Shown: positions 16,961 to 27,147, counted from the first letter of the stretch. The stretch: DNA of 64,000 bases from Roseibium sp. Sym1 (GCF_027359675.1 NZ_CP114786.1:5926501-5990500), one strand, 5' to 3'. The notes: a model not told the origin generated them from the sequence alone. Numbers and translations: made by a program.

Positions 16961-17827
16961 ATGAGTGACCCCACCTACACCCCGCCAAAAGTCTGGACCT
17001 GGGAACAGCCCAATGGCGGTGAGTTCGCCAGCATCAACCGGCCTGTATCCGGCGCGACCCATGACAAGGACCTGCCGGTCGGCAAACATCCGCTGCAGCT
17101 CTATTCCCTGGCCACCCCCAACGGGGTCAAGGTCACCGTCATGCTGGAAGAGCTGCTGGCGCTTGGCCACCGGGGCGCGGAATATGATGCCTGGCTGATC
17201 AAGATCCAGGAAGGCGACCAGTTCTCCAGCGGCTTTGTCGGCGCCAATCCGAACTCGAAGATCCCGGCCCTGGTCGACCACTCGACGACACCGGCGACGC
17301 GTGTCTTCGAATCCGGCTCGATCCTTCTGTACCTCGCCGAGAAGTTCGGTGAGTTCCTGCCGACCGACCCGGCCAAGCGCACAGAAACCCTCAACTGGCT
17401 GTTCTGGCAGATGGGCTCCGCCCCCTATCTCGGTGGCGGCTTCGGCCACTTCTATGCCTACGCGCCGGAGAAGTTCCAGTACCCGATCGACCGTTTCGCC
17501 ATGGAAGCCAAGCGCCAGCTTGACGTGCTCGACAAGGCCCTTGCAGAGCGTCCCTACATTGCCGGCGAAGACTACACCATTGCCGACATGGCGATCTTCC
17601 CGTGGTACGGCAACATGGTCCTCGGCCGCGCCTACAACGCCGGAGAATTCCTCTCGGTGCATGAGTACAAGAACCTCATTGCCTGGGCCGAGAAGATCGA
17701 TGCCCGTCCGGCCGTCGTGCGCGGACGCAAGGTTAACCGGACCTGGGGCGAAGATCACGAGCAGCTTGCCGAGCGTCACGACGCCGCAGACCTGGACGCC
17801 AAGGAGGCGGCCGCCGCCGCGGAATAA
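16961..17827 (+). CDS. yghU: Glutathione S-transferase family protein YghU
   Basis: The 288-aa product aligns closely with Escherichia coli YghU: TYTPPKVWTWEQ, INRPVSGATHDKDLPVGKHPLQLYSL, GDQFSSGFVGANPNSKIPALVDH, RVFESGSILLYLAEKFG, GGGFGHFYAYAPEKF and VNRTWGEDHEQLAERHDA. YghU binds two glutathione molecules and has disulfide-bond reductase activity in the cytoplasm. The ATG at 16961 fits the family N-terminus; an upstream GTG would add six residues. Confidence 0.92.
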   Translation: MSDPTYTPPKVWTWEQPNGGEFASINRPVSGATHDKDLPVGKHPLQLYSLATPNGVKVTVMLEELLALGHRGAEYDAWLIKIQEGDQFSSGFVGANPNSKIPALVDHSTTPATRVFESGSILLYLAEKFGEFLPTDPAKRTETLNWLFWQMGSAPYLGGGFGHFYAYAPEKFQYPIDRFAMEAKRQLDVLDKALAERPYIAGEDYTIADMAIFPWYGNMVLGRAYNAGEFLSVHEYKNLIAWAEKIDARPAVVRGRKVNRTWGEDHEQLAERHDAADLDAKEAAAAAE

Positions 17828-18085
17828 TTTCCTGACGGCGGCGGGTGCGCAAGTCGTGTCTGCCGCCGAAAAAATATACATGGTGAAATTATAGACGAAC
17901 GACCCGGATATTTAATTCGGCGGGGTAAAAAATACTAAATCCCGGCGATTGCTGAGTATTCCGGCCAATCCATCCGTCCAATGCCAGTTTCCGGCGGCCA
18001 CGTTGCGTTGCGCCTCTGAATTTAATGTCGGTCTGCTCTCAGGGTGCAGTGCGGTAATACCGTGCGAAATAAGAGCAAACACACC

Positions 18086-18114
18086 TTGTCATAAGTAATT
18101 TTTTCGTTTCTAAA
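18086..18114 (+). promoter_or_regulatory. Candidate sigma-70 promoter of pntAB
   Basis: TTGTCA and TCTAAA are separated by 17 bp, about 100 bp before the pntA start. The remaining part of the 17828-18213 gap carries a GC-rich hairpin near 17834-17866 followed by A6, but no gene. Confidence 0.4.
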
Positions 18115-18213
18115 TTCGCTACACGTTTTTGAGGGATCGGGCGTCGCAGGGGGATTTCATTCGCCGGAGCGGCCGTTCGCGCCCTCTTCTCAACAATCTT
18201 GTTGGAGCGACGA

Positions 18214-19797
18214 ATGCCAGAAGCCCTGATAATCGGCACACCGAAGGAATCGTTTCCCGGGGAAAATCGTGTGGCGATGACCCCGGAGTCCGCCAAGCAA
18301 CTCCAGAAACTCGGATATACCTGTCTCGTCCAGAGCGGCGCGGGCAAGGCTGCCGGATTTTCCGATGAAGCCTATCAGGAAGCCGGTGTCGAGATCGTCA
18401 AGACCGCCCCCAGCCTCTGGAAGAAGTCCGACATCGTCACCAAGGTCCGCCCGCCGGAAGGCAAGGAACTCGGCTACCTGACCGAAGGCAAGACACTGAT
18501 TTCCTTCTTCAATCCTGGCGGCAACGAAGAGGGGATGGAGAAGGCCAGGAAAGCCGGCGCCAACGTCATCGCCATGGAAATGGTGCCGCGCATCTCGCGT
18601 GCGCAGAAGATGGACGCCCTTTCCTCGATGGCCAACATCGCCGGCTACCGGGCCGTGATCGAGGCCGGCAACAATTTCGGCCGCTTCTTCACCGGCCAGA
18701 TCACCGCCGCCGGCAAGGTGCCGCCGGCCAAGGTTCTGGTCGTCGGCGCGGGTGTCGCGGGCCTGGCCGCCATCGGCACGTCAACGTCCCTTGGTGCTGT
18801 CACCTACGCCTTCGACGTCCGCCCGGAAGTCGCCGAGCAGGTTGAATCCATGGGTGCCGAATTCGTCTACCTGGATTTCGAGGAAGAACAGCAGGACGGC
18901 GCCGCCACCGGCGGCTACGCCAGCGTCTCTTCACCGGAATTCCGCGAGGCGCAGCTCGCCAAGTTCCGTGAACTGGCCCCGGAGATGGACATCGTCATCA
19001 CCACGGCGCTGATCCCGAACCGTCCCGCCCCGAAACTCTGGCTTGAGGACATGGTCAAGGCCATGAAGCCGGGTTCGGTGATCGTGGACCTGGCCGCGGA
19101 GCGCGGCGGCAACGTGGAAGGCACCGTGCCGGATGACAAGGTCGTCACCGACAACGGCGTCACCATCATCGGCTATACCGACTTCCCCTCGCGCATGGCG
19201 ACCCAGGCGTCGACGCTCTATGCCACCAACATCCGTCACATGATGACCGACCTGACGCCCGAAAAGGACGGTCAGATCAATCACGACATGGAAGACGATG
19301 TCATCCGCGGCGCGACGGTGACCTACAAGGGCGAGATCACCTTCCCGCCGCCACCGCCCAAGGTGCAGGCGATCGCCGCCAAGCCGAAGGAAAAGGCCAA
19401 GGAACTGACGGCAGAGGAAAAGCGCGCGCTCGAAACCGCTGCCTTCAAGGCGCAGACCAAGCAGCAGGTCACGCTGCTCGGCATCGGCGGCCTCCTGATG
19501 CTGCTGGTCGGCCTGATCGCCCCGGCAAGCTTCATGCAGCATTTCATCGTCTTCGTGCTGGCCGTGTTTGTCGGCTTCCAGGTGATCTGGAATGTCAGCC
19601 ACTCGCTGCACACACCGTTGATGGCGGTGACCAACGCGATTTCGTCGATCATCATTCTCGGTGCCCTGATGCAGATCGGCTCGGGCTCCTACCTGGTGAT
19701 CCTGCTCGCGGGTCTGTCCGTCTTCATGGCCGGGATCAACATCTTCGGCGGTTTCCTCGTCACCCGGCGCATGCTCGCCATGTTCCAGAAATCTTAA
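18214..19797 (+). CDS. pntA: NAD(P) transhydrogenase subunit alpha
   Basis: This 527-aa protein has the NAD(H)-binding domain I (residues ~1-380: [45 protein letters not shown]) and a C-terminal membrane part with about four helices after a charged linker (~400-430). It is the single-chain alpha form, as in enterobacteria, rather than the split PntAA/PntAB. With PntB it couples hydride transfer from NADH to NADP+ to proton entry. The start at 18214 follows TTGGAGCGACGA. pntB begins 12 nt after its stop. Confidence 0.95.
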   Translation: MPEALIIGTPKESFPGENRVAMTPESAKQLQKLGYTCLVQSGAGKAAGFSDEAYQEAGVEIVKTAPSLWKKSDIVTKVRPPEGKELGYLTEGKTLISFFNPGGNEEGMEKARKAGANVIAMEMVPRISRAQKMDALSSMANIAGYRAVIEAGNNFGRFFTGQITAAGKVPPAKVLVVGAGVAGLAAIGTSTSLGAVTYAFDVRPEVAEQVESMGAEFVYLDFEEEQQDGAATGGYASVSSPEFREAQLAKFRELAPEMDIVITTALIPNRPAPKLWLEDMVKAMKPGSVIVDLAAERGGNVEGTVPDDKVVTDNGVTIIGYTDFPSRMATQASTLYATNIRHMMTDLTPEKDGQINHDMEDDVIRGATVTYKGEITFPPPPPKVQAIAAKPKEKAKELTAEEKRALETAAFKAQTKQQVTLLGIGGLLMLLVGLIAPASFMQHFIVFVLAVFVGFQVIWNVSHSLHTPLMAVTNAISSIIILGALMQIGSGSYLVILLAGLSVFMAGINIFGGFLVTRRMLAMFQKS

Positions 19798-19809
19798 GGA
19801 GGCCGTAAG

Positions 19810-21243
19810 ATGGAATTCGGTTTCACGACTGCCGTCTATGTCGTTGCGGCTGTTCTGTTCATTCTTTCCCTCGGCGGCCTTTCCGGCCAGGAAAGCGCCA
19901 AGCGCGCCATCTGGTACGGCATCGTCGGCATGGCTCTGGCGGTTGTCGCCACCCTGATCGGCCCGGGCTCCGGTCTCTGGCTGCTGTCGCTTGTCCTGAT
20001 CGCCACCGGCGGCATCATCGGCTACTACGTCGCCCAGAAGGTGCAGATGACCGAGATGCCGCAGCTGGTCGCCGCCATGCACTCGCTGGTCGGCCTCGCC
20101 GCGGTCTTTGTCGGCTTCAACGCCTATATCGAACTCGGCCGCGTGATGGCCATGGGTGAAGAAGAGCGTCATGCGCTTGAAGGGTTTGCCGCGCTGCTCG
20201 CCCACAAGACGCCGGTCGAACAGGGCATCCTGAAGGTCGAGGTGTTCCTTGGCGTCTTCATCGGGGCCGTCACCTTCACCGGGTCCGTGGTTGCCTTCGG
20301 CAAGCTCGCCGGCAAGGTCACCTCCAAGGCGGAAAAGCTGCCGGGCGGCCACATGCTGAATGCCGGTGCGGCCGGCCTCAGTGTCATCCTGCTGCTCCTG
20401 TTCCTCAACGGGGCCGGCATCTGGACGCTGATCCTGATGACACTGCTCGCCTTCTTCATCGGCTATCACCTGATCATGGGCATCGGCGGCGCCGACATGC
20501 CGGTGGTGGTGTCGATGCTGAACTCCTATTCGGGCTGGGCCGCGGCCGCCATCGGCTTCTCGCTCGGCAACGATCTGCTGATCGTCGTCGGCGCGCTGGT
20601 CGGTTCCTCGGGTGCGATTCTTTCCTACATCATGTGCAAGGCGATGAACCGCTCGTTCATCTCGGTGATCCTCGGCGGCTTCGGCAACACGACCGGCCCG
20701 GCGATGGAAGTGGAAGGCGAACAGATCGCCATCGACAGCGACGGCGTTGTTGCCGCGCTCGAAGATGCCGACAGCGTCATCATCGTTCCGGGCTACGGCA
20801 TGGCCGTTGCCCAGGCCCAGCAGAATGTCGCCGAACTGACCCGGCGCCTGCGCGCCAAGGGCAAGGAGGTGCGTTTCGCAATCCACCCGGTCGCCGGACG
20901 CCTGCCCGGCCACATGAACGTGCTGCTCGCCGAAGCGAAGGTTCCTTACGACATCGTTCTGGAAATGGACGAGATCAACGAGGACTTCCCGGACACGGAT
21001 GTCGCGATCGTCATCGGCTCCAACGACATCGTCAATCCGGCGGCCCAGGAAGACCCGAACTCGCCGATCGCCGGCATGCCGGTTCTGGAAGTCTGGAAGG
21101 CCAAGCAGGTGTTCGTCTCCAAGCGCGGCCAGGGCACCGGCTATTCCGGCATCGAAAACCCGCTGTTCTACAAGGAGAACACCCGCATGTATTACGGCGA
21201 CGCCAAGTCCAGCCTGGACAAGCTGCTGACCCAGATCAGCTAG
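19810..21243 (+). CDS. pntB: NAD(P) transhydrogenase subunit beta
   Basis: This 477-aa protein has an N-terminal membrane domain of about eight to nine helices (residues ~1-270) with [25 protein letters not shown], and a C-terminal NADP(H)-binding domain III ([57 protein letters not shown]). It completes the proton-translocating transhydrogenase with PntA. A strong AAGGAGGCC site precedes it and a perfect terminator follows. Confidence 0.96.
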   Translation: MEFGFTTAVYVVAAVLFILSLGGLSGQESAKRAIWYGIVGMALAVVATLIGPGSGLWLLSLVLIATGGIIGYYVAQKVQMTEMPQLVAAMHSLVGLAAVFVGFNAYIELGRVMAMGEEERHALEGFAALLAHKTPVEQGILKVEVFLGVFIGAVTFTGSVVAFGKLAGKVTSKAEKLPGGHMLNAGAAGLSVILLLLFLNGAGIWTLILMTLLAFFIGYHLIMGIGGADMPVVVSMLNSYSGWAAAAIGFSLGNDLLIVVGALVGSSGAILSYIMCKAMNRSFISVILGGFGNTTGPAMEVEGEQIAIDSDGVVAALEDADSVIIVPGYGMAVAQAQQNVAELTRRLRAKGKEVRFAIHPVAGRLPGHMNVLLAEAKVPYDIVLEMDEINEDFPDTDVAIVIGSNDIVNPAAQEDPNSPIAGMPVLEVWKAKQVFVSKRGQGTGYSGIENPLFYKENTRMYYGDAKSSLDKLLTQIS

Positions 21244-21269
21244 GGTCCAGGGCACACACGAAATGGAAT

Positions 21270-21295
21270 GGCCCTCCCGGGAGACCGGGAGGGCC
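21270..21295 (+). terminator. Terminator of pntAB
   Basis: A perfect 11-bp stem GGCCCTCCCGG with its complement has the tetraloop GAGA and is followed by TTTCGTTT. It begins 26 nt after the pntB stop. Confidence 0.85.
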
Positions 21296-21323
21296 TTTCG
21301 TTTCCTGCGCTCGATCTCTCGAC

Positions 21324-21493
21324 CGTCATTCCGGACAAGTGCAACGTAAGTTGCACGCAGATCCGGAATCCAGACATCAGCGTGAGCGCAGCGAACTCAC
21401 CTGTAAGACTAAACCAATTCGGCGTGCCTTCGGCACAAATATATCCGGATTCCGGATCGGCGTTCGGCTGCGCCTCACTTGTCCGGAATGACG
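21324..21493. repeat. Paired palindromic repeat element with 18-bp terminal inverted repeats
   Basis: The element opens with CGTCATTCCGGACAAGTG and closes 170 bp later with its exact reverse complement. Each end folds as a hairpin (ATTCCGGA pairing with TCCGGAAT); the left one contains a nested GTGCAAC-GTAA-GTTGCAC stem. It lies between the pntB terminator and a convergent ABC gene. The same 18-base opening recurs at 61879 and a variant at 63241, so this is a dispersed family. Confidence 0.8.
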
Positions 21494-21518
21494 ATGGTGA
21501 GGTTGCTCCCGCCTTGCC

Positions 21519-22517
21519 TCAGGCGCTCAACCGCGCCCCATCCTTGTCGAAATAGTACGACTTGCCCTCGGCGATGCCGAAGCTGAGTTCGGCGCCGGGC
21601 TCCACCGCGTGCTGGCCGAACAGGCGGGCCGTGACCTGGTGATCATTCACCATGGCAATCACGTTGGTGTCGCCGCCTAGTTGCTCGACATGCTGGACGG
21701 TTGCCTTCAGCGGACCGTCCGCGCTCAGGACCAGGTCTTCAGGCCGCACACCGAGGATGCGCGTATCGCCTTCGCTGACAAGCCCGGCGGGCAGGAAATT
21801 CATGGCCGGAGATCCGAGGAACCCGGCAACAAACCTGTTGACCGGGTTGTTGTAGAGCTCCATCGGGCTGCCGACCTGCTCCACCCGGCCGTCCTTCAGC
21901 ACCACGATCTTGTCGGCCAGCGTCATGGCTTCGGACTGGTCATGGGTGACGTAGATCATCGAGGTCTTCAGTTGGCGGTGCAGGTTGGCGATTTCCAGGC
22001 GCGTGTTCATGCGCAGCGCCGCGTCGAGGTTCGACAGCGGCTCGTCGAACAGGAACAGCTTCGGGTGACGCACGATCGCCCGGCCGATGGCAACGCGCTG
22101 GCGCTGTCCGCCAGAGAGTTCGGACGGATAGCGGTCGAGATAGTCCTCGAGATTGAGCATGCGGGTGGCCTCGGCGACACGCTGCTCGATGACCTCCTTG
22201 CTCTGGCGCTCCTGCTTCAGGGCCAGGGTCATGTTGTTGCGCACGTTCAGGTGCGGATAGAGCGCGTAGCTCTGGAACACCATGGCGATGCCGCGTTTCG
22301 ACGGCGGCGTGGTGTTGACCGTCTCGCCGCCGATGCGCACGTCACCGGACGAGACATCCTCCAGTCCCGCAATCACGCGCAGCAGGGTGGACTTGCCGCA
22401 GCCGGACGGGCCGACAAACACGACGAACTCACCGTCCTCGACGTCCAGGTTGATGTCTTTCAGGACATGAACCGCGCCGAAGGACTTGTTGACATTGGTC
22501 AGGGTCAGCGCCGTCAT
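21519..22517 (-). CDS. CUT1-type sugar ABC transporter ATP-binding protein
   Basis: This 332-aa MsmK/UgpC-like ATPase has Walker A GPSGCGKST, Q-loop VFQSYALYPH, signature LSGGQRQRVA, Walker B LFLFDEPLSNLD and the switch histidine in YVTHDQSEAM. A C-terminal TOBE domain follows (from about residue 235; LGVRPEDL). It energises the two permeases encoded upstream. Its start overlaps the dehydrogenase stop by 4 nt. It is the last gene of the operon and faces the repeat element at 21324-21493. Confidence 0.92.
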   Translation of the reverse strand: MTALTLTNVNKSFGAVHVLKDINLDVEDGEFVVFVGPSGCGKSTLLRVIAGLEDVSSGDVRIGGETVNTTPPSKRGIAMVFQSYALYPHLNVRNNMTLALKQERQSKEVIEQRVAEATRMLNLEDYLDRYPSELSGGQRQRVAIGRAIVRHPKLFLFDEPLSNLDAALRMNTRLEIANLHRQLKTSMIYVTHDQSEAMTLADKIVVLKDGRVEQVGSPMELYNNPVNRFVAGFLGSPAMNFLPAGLVSEGDTRILGVRPEDLVLSADGPLKATVQHVEQLGGDTNVIAMVNDHQVTARLFGQHAVEPGAELSFGIAEGKSYYFDKDGARLSA

Positions 22518-23548
22518 GGCGTTTGCTCCTTTAGGGTAACGGGTTGCCCGGTGCGGATGCTCTCGTCGGCCGCAAGGCAGATCGCCAGCGAGGTGACGGC
22601 ATCCTGCATGTGCCGGGTCAGATCGATGTTTTCGGAAATGGCGCGCAGCATGTAGGCCTGCTCGGCGTCGCAGAGGTCCTGGTGGCCGGGTTCACCGGGC
22701 AGGTCGATGCGCCGGTCGCCGTCCGGCCGGTGGACCAGCAGCCCGCCCACTTTCGTGTGGCCGTCGACATCGGCGGACGCGCCCTTGTCGTCCTCGACGA
22801 TCGAGACGGATCCCGCCGGCGAGACAACATCCTTCACGAAGAAGGCCGTCTCGGACATCATCGGTCCCCAGCCGGCCTCGTACCAGCCGACGGAGCCGTC
22901 CTCGAAAGTGACCTGGAACTGGCCGTAATTGTACATGTCCGGCGCAATCTCGTCGGACAGGCGCAGGCCGATGCCGTGGACCCTGACCGGTGCGGCATCG
23001 GTGATCTGGCACCAGACATCGACATAATGGACGCCGCAATCGACGATCGGGGCGGTCGTCTGCATCAGGGCCTTGTGGGTTTCCCATTCCGCGCCCGAAC
23101 TCTGCTGGTTGAGGTTCATGCGGAAGACATAAGGACCGCCAAGTGCGCGGGCTTCCGCGATCAGCCGCTGCCAGGACGGGTGGTGCCGCAGGATGTAGCC
23201 GACCACGAGCTTTCGGCCGGTTTCCACGGCACAGGCAACCACACGCCCGGCATCGGCAACGGTGGTTGCCAAAGGTTTTTCGATGAAGACATGCGCCCCG
23301 GCCCGCATGGCCGCGACCGCATAGTCGGCATGGGTGTCGGAATAGGTGGCGATGACCACCAGGTCCGGCCGTGTTGTCTCCAGTGCGCGGGCATAGTCGG
23401 TGAAGACCGGGTAGTCCGCCAGGTCGGGGTGTGTAACCAGTCCGGACCGGTTGACCAGGCCGACGATTTCGGCTTCCGCCTGCTTGTGATGGGCCAGCGC
23501 ATGGGAGAGCCCCATGTTGCCGAGGCCGACGATCAGGACCCTCGTCAT
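22514..23548 (-). CDS. Gfo/Idh/MocA-family oxidoreductase
   Basis: The 344-aa product has an N-terminal Rossmann fold (VLIVGLGNMGLSHALAHHK), the family EKP motif (VFIEKPLATT, near residue 95) and a C-terminal beta-sheet domain with the substrate-region sequence DCGVHYVDVW. Such enzymes oxidise sugars or cyclitols with NAD(P). It is embedded between permease and ATPase genes with 4-nt overlaps on both sides, so it probably acts on the imported ligand. The identity of that sugar or polyol is not evident. Confidence 0.88.
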   Translation of the reverse strand: MTRVLIVGLGNMGLSHALAHHKQAEAEIVGLVNRSGLVTHPDLADYPVFTDYARALETTRPDLVVIATYSDTHADYAVAAMRAGAHVFIEKPLATTVADAGRVVACAVETGRKLVVGYILRHHPSWQRLIAEARALGGPYVFRMNLNQQSSGAEWETHKALMQTTAPIVDCGVHYVDVWCQITDAAPVRVHGIGLRLSDEIAPDMYNYGQFQVTFEDGSVGWYEAGWGPMMSETAFFVKDVVSPAGSVSIVEDDKGASADVDGHTKVGGLLVHRPDGDRRIDLPGEPGHQDLCDAEQAYMLRAISENIDLTRHMQDAVTSLAICLAADESIRTGQPVTLKEQTP

Positions 23549-24384
23549 TTGACCGCTCCCGAGGTGATGCCCCGGATCAGCTGGCGCGAGAAGATCACGT
23601 AGAGGATCAGAACCGGCAGGATCGCCATGGACAGCGCCGACAGGACCGCGTTCCAGTCGGTGACGAACTGGCCGATGAACACCTGGCTGCCGAGGGTCAG
23701 CGTCTTGGTTTCCTCGGCGGGTGCCAGGATCAGCGGGAACCAGAGGTCGTTCCAGATCGGGATCATGTTGAAGACGGCGACCGTCGCCATGGCCGGGCGG
23801 ACCAGCGGCAGCACCAGGCGAAAGAAGATCGTGTATTCCGACAGCCCGTCGATGCGGCCGGCATTCTTCAGGTCATCCGACACCTGGCGCATGAACTCGT
23901 TCAGGATGAAGACGGCCAGCGGCAGCCCTTGCGCCGTATAGACCAGGATCAGCGCCAGCAGCGTGTTGACGAGGCCGGTCGACACCATCATTTCCAGGAT
24001 CGCCACCGTGCCGATCCGGATCGGGATCATGATGCCGAGCGCCAGGTAGAGGCCCATCAGCATGTTGCCCTTGAAGCGGTATTCACTGAGGGCAAAGGCC
24101 GCCATGGCGCCGAACAGCAGGATGAAGAACAGCGAGGCGACCGTGACGATCATCGAGTTCTGGAAGTAGAGGAAGAAGTCCCCCTGCTTCATCACGGTCT
24201 GGTAGCCGATCATCGAGAAGCTGTCGGCGCTCGGCAGTGCCAGCGGCTCGCGGAAGATCGCCTTGCGGGTCTTGAAACTGTTGATCAGGATCACGAAGAC
24301 CGGGAACAGCGCGATCAGGGTGTAGAGGATCAGCGCGCCGTGCATGGCGGCCGTGTTGAACGGATTGGTCCGTGCCTTATGCAT
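23545..24384 (-). CDS. CUT1 ABC transporter permease (MalG-like)
   Basis: The 279-aa product has six predicted membrane segments and the MalG-type coupling loop around LKNAGRIDGLSEYTIFFRLVLPLVRP. The C-terminus ITSGAVK is typical of the second permease of CUT1 systems. It pairs with the upstream MalF-like subunit and overlaps the following dehydrogenase gene by 4 nt. Confidence 0.92.
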   Translation of the reverse strand: MHKARTNPFNTAAMHGALILYTLIALFPVFVILINSFKTRKAIFREPLALPSADSFSMIGYQTVMKQGDFFLYFQNSMIVTVASLFFILLFGAMAAFALSEYRFKGNMLMGLYLALGIMIPIRIGTVAILEMMVSTGLVNTLLALILVYTAQGLPLAVFILNEFMRQVSDDLKNAGRIDGLSEYTIFFRLVLPLVRPAMATVAVFNMIPIWNDLWFPLILAPAEETKTLTLGSQVFIGQFVTDWNAVLSALSMAILPVLILYVIFSRQLIRGITSGAVK

Positions 24385-24399
24385 GAGTGTCCCTTCCCG

Positions 24400-25314
24400 T
24401 CACAGCTGGTATCGGCGCATCCGGGTCTGGATGCCGAAGAGATAGAGACAGACCCCCACCAGGATGATCGCGAACATGGCGCTGGCAATCGCCGAACCCA
24501 TGTAGGGATCGCCGAGCTGCAGCTGGAAGCCGAAGAAGGTGCGGTACATGAAGGTGCCGAGAATGTCGGTCGAGAAATCCGGACCGGCAAGCGCGCCCTG
24601 GGCCGTGTAGATCAGGTCGAAGGCGTTGAAGTTGCCGACGAAGGTCAGGATCGAGATGATGCCGATCGAGGGCAGGATCAAGGGCAGCTTGATCTTCCAG
24701 AAGGCCGACATGCCGGTGATGCCGTCGATTTCGCCAGCTTCCAGAACCTCCTCGGGAATGGACAGCAGGGCGGCGTAGATGAGCATCATCGGGATGCCCA
24801 CGAACTGCCAGACGGAGATCAGCGACAGCGCCGTCAGGGCGTATTCCTCCTTGCCGAGCCAGGGGGCGAACAGCGATTTGAGCCCGACGGCGTCCAGCAT
24901 GGACGGTGCGATGCCCCAGATCGGCGACAGGATCAGTTTCCAGGCGAAGCCGACGATCACGAAGGACAGGATGGTCGGGATGAAGATCGCCGAGCGGTAG
25001 AAGGCCGCGAAGCGCAGGCGCGGATGGCTCAGGATGGCGGCCAGCGCGATACCGATCGGGTTCTGGACAGCCATGTGAATGAGGAAGAACCAGAAATTGT
25101 TGCCAAGGGCGTTCCAGAACTGGTCCGACCAGATCGGGTCGCCGAGCAGCGTGTAGAAGTTCTGGAGACCGACAAACACCCGCTCCTGGTCGATCTTGCT
25201 GTAGAGCGCAAGCCGCAGGGTGTTGAACAGCGGGAAGATCATCACGGCCGTGTAGACCAGGACCGCGGGGGCCAGAAACACGACGATGTGCCAGCGAAAG
25301 CGGGGCGTACTCAT
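24400..25314 (-). CDS. CUT1 ABC transporter permease (MalF-like)
   Basis: The 304-aa product has an N-terminal helix (HIVVFLAPAVLVYTAVMIFPLF) and the EAA coupling loop in EEVLEAGEIDGITGMSAFWKIKLPLILPS (EAGEIDG...KIKLP). It lies 15 nt before the MalG-like gene and 73 nt after the binding-protein gene. Confidence 0.92.
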   Translation of the reverse strand: MSTPRFRWHIVVFLAPAVLVYTAVMIFPLFNTLRLALYSKIDQERVFVGLQNFYTLLGDPIWSDQFWNALGNNFWFFLIHMAVQNPIGIALAAILSHPRLRFAAFYRSAIFIPTILSFVIVGFAWKLILSPIWGIAPSMLDAVGLKSLFAPWLGKEEYALTALSLISVWQFVGIPMMLIYAALLSIPEEVLEAGEIDGITGMSAFWKIKLPLILPSIGIISILTFVGNFNAFDLIYTAQGALAGPDFSTDILGTFMYRTFFGFQLQLGDPYMGSAIASAMFAIILVGVCLYLFGIQTRMRRYQL

Positions 25315-25387
25315 CTGCAGCTCCGGGTATCCGGTAATAAAGACCCGGACAGGCGGGGCCTGTCCGGGCGATGTGTCTTACAGCCGG

Positions 25388-26641
25388 TTATTTCTGCGGA
25401 TCGTACCAGCTTGCCAGGCCGTCCTGCAGCTTCTTACCGAGAGCTTCAGGAGTTTCGGTGCCCTTGATGGCCGCGACCGATGCACCCCAGGTCTCGTTTT
25501 CGAGGTTCGGCGTGCCGCGGGACAGGATCTGGTAGGTGGAGCGGATGGTGCTTTCGCACTCGCCGCGCCAGCTGACGAATTCCTTGGCAAGCGGATCTTC
25601 GAGTTCAACCGGCGTCTTGGACAGCGGGAAGAAGCCCGGCAGGGCGTTGCCGAAGATCGTGGCGAATTCCGGAGATGCGACCCAGGCAAGGAAGGTTTTC
25701 GCGGCCTCGGGATGCTCGGTCTTGGCGTTCATGCCGATGCCGATATCCGTGTGGTCGGAAATGTAGCAGGTGTCGCCTTCGTTCCGGACCGGCGGCTTGA
25801 ACGCGCCCATTTCGAAGTCGGCCTGGGTGTTGAAGCCCGAGATTTCCCAGCTGCCGGCCGGATAGATGGCGGCGCGGCCGAGCGTGAAGATGTTCTGGCT
25901 GTCCGGATAGGTCTGTGCCTCGTAGCCGTCCCCCAGGTAGTCGGCCCATTTCGCCAGGGTGGCGTAAGGAGCGACCCACTGCTCGTCGGTCAGCTTCTGT
26001 TCGCCGGAGATCAGTGCCAGGCGGCCTTCCTCACCCTTCCAGTAGTTCGGACCGATGTTGTTGTAGCCCATCGTGGCCGCTTCCCACTGGTCGTTGGTGC
26101 CCATGGCCATCGGGATGTAGGAACCGTCTTCCTTGAACTTGTCCAGCGCCGCGAAGAATTCCTCTTCGGTCGTGGGAACCTCGACACCGACTTCCTCGAA
26201 GGCGTCCTTGTTGTAGATGAAGCCGTGAATGACGGACGCCATCGGCACGCAGAAGCTGGCCGAGCCGTCATCCGTCTGCCAGGCGGACTTGGCGACGTCG
26301 GAGAAGTTGCCCATGGCTTCCATGCCGGAAAGATCCGAGAGATGTCCGGCGTCATAGAGCGCCAGGGACGCGTCGAACGGGCGGCAGGTGATCAGGTCGC
26401 CCGCGGAGCCTGCGTCCAGCTTGGAGTTCAGCGCGGCGTTGTATTCCGTCGGCGCGGACGGGGTGAACTTCACCTTGATGCCCGGATGGCTCGCTTCGAA
26501 TGCCGGGATGATCTTGTCCTGCCACAGGGCCAGATCGTCGTTGCGCCAGCTTTCGATGGTCAGGGTGACATCCTCGGCATAGGCAGCCGACGTGAAAAGA
26601 GCGGTGCTGGCCATGGCCAGTGCTAGGAATTTCCGTTTCAT
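25388..26641 (-). CDS. CUT1 ABC transporter solute-binding protein
   Basis: The 417-aa family 1 periplasmic binding protein has a signal peptide (MKRKFLALAMASTALFTSAAYA) and opens EDVTLTIESWRNDDLALWQDKIIPAFEASHPGI. Motifs such as FIYNKDAFEEVGV and GRAAIYPAGSWEI are typical of sugar receptors. There is no lipobox. GGAGGTG precedes the start. It is the first gene of a five-gene operon with two permeases, a dehydrogenase and an ATPase. Confidence 0.92.
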   Translation of the reverse strand: MKRKFLALAMASTALFTSAAYAEDVTLTIESWRNDDLALWQDKIIPAFEASHPGIKVKFTPSAPTEYNAALNSKLDAGSAGDLITCRPFDASLALYDAGHLSDLSGMEAMGNFSDVAKSAWQTDDGSASFCVPMASVIHGFIYNKDAFEEVGVEVPTTEEEFFAALDKFKEDGSYIPMAMGTNDQWEAATMGYNNIGPNYWKGEEGRLALISGEQKLTDEQWVAPYATLAKWADYLGDGYEAQTYPDSQNIFTLGRAAIYPAGSWEISGFNTQADFEMGAFKPPVRNEGDTCYISDHTDIGIGMNAKTEHPEAAKTFLAWVASPEFATIFGNALPGFFPLSKTPVELEDPLAKEFVSWRGECESTIRSTYQILSRGTPNLENETWGASVAAIKGTETPEALGKKLQDGLASWYDPQK

Positions 26642-26800
26642 AAGACACCTCCGAAAAGTTCATCCGCTTGCGGATGCTTCCAATTCTTCCTGCCCGGCGC
26701 TGGTGCTTGTCGCTTGCCGACCCCACCGGCCCCGGAAGAGCCGCCGCGGTCTGTCGCGATTTTGTTTTACCGCCGGATGCAGAACAACCGTGCCGAAGAG

Positions 26801-26848
26801 TGATACCACTCCCCTGCTCCCTACATATAATACCTATTTGATACCACT
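26801..26848. promoter_or_regulatory. Direct TGATACCACT repeats at the sugar-operon promoter
   Basis: TGATACCACT occurs at 26801-26810 and again at 26839-26848, 38 bp apart. On the minus strand a -10-like TATTAT lies between them near 26828-26833. The pair sits 160-210 bp before the binding-protein gene and could bind its regulator, which is not encoded nearby. Confidence 0.4.
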
Positions 26849-26884
26849 TGTCGACATGTTAGTTTGGTTTTGTGAAAATCATTT

Positions 26885-26910
26885 TTGACGGGGTATTTTA
26901 CCCCTATAAT
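26885..26910 (+). promoter_or_regulatory. Plus-strand promoter-like site with embedded palindrome
   Basis: TTGACG (26885-26890) and a perfect TATAAT (26905-26910) flank the dyad GGGGTA-TTT-TACCCC (26890-26904). The spacer is only 14 bp, short for sigma-70. No plus-strand gene follows before 29340; a short RNA ending near 27172 is conceivable. The remaining 26911-27147 stretch has no supported gene. Confidence 0.35.
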
Positions 26911-27147
26911 ACGATTATTGGTATTTAATTGGGCTTGTTTTTCGCCTTTTACAGGCTCAAAGGTATTCTTTTTCGCGGCGTTTCCTAACGGGAATTTCGC
27001 CAGAAACCGCTCTTTTGGCAACGCCTTGAAAAAAACGGCTTGCCGGAGAGACCACAGATTCACCTCACTCAAAACAGACAAGGAACGGACTTCGCCGCTC
27101 ACTCCTTCCCCCCTGTGAAAACGGTGAAATGGGAACCGTCAAATGAA

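Noticed and set aside
17834..17880. GC-rich hairpin after yghU as a terminator
   Set aside because: It is followed by A residues, not T, on the coding strand, and no minus-strand gene would use it.
18931..21255. 774-codon open frame on the minus strand across pntAB
   Set aside because: It is a high-GC shadow of pntA and pntB, rich in His/Asp/Gln, with no domain and no ribosome site.
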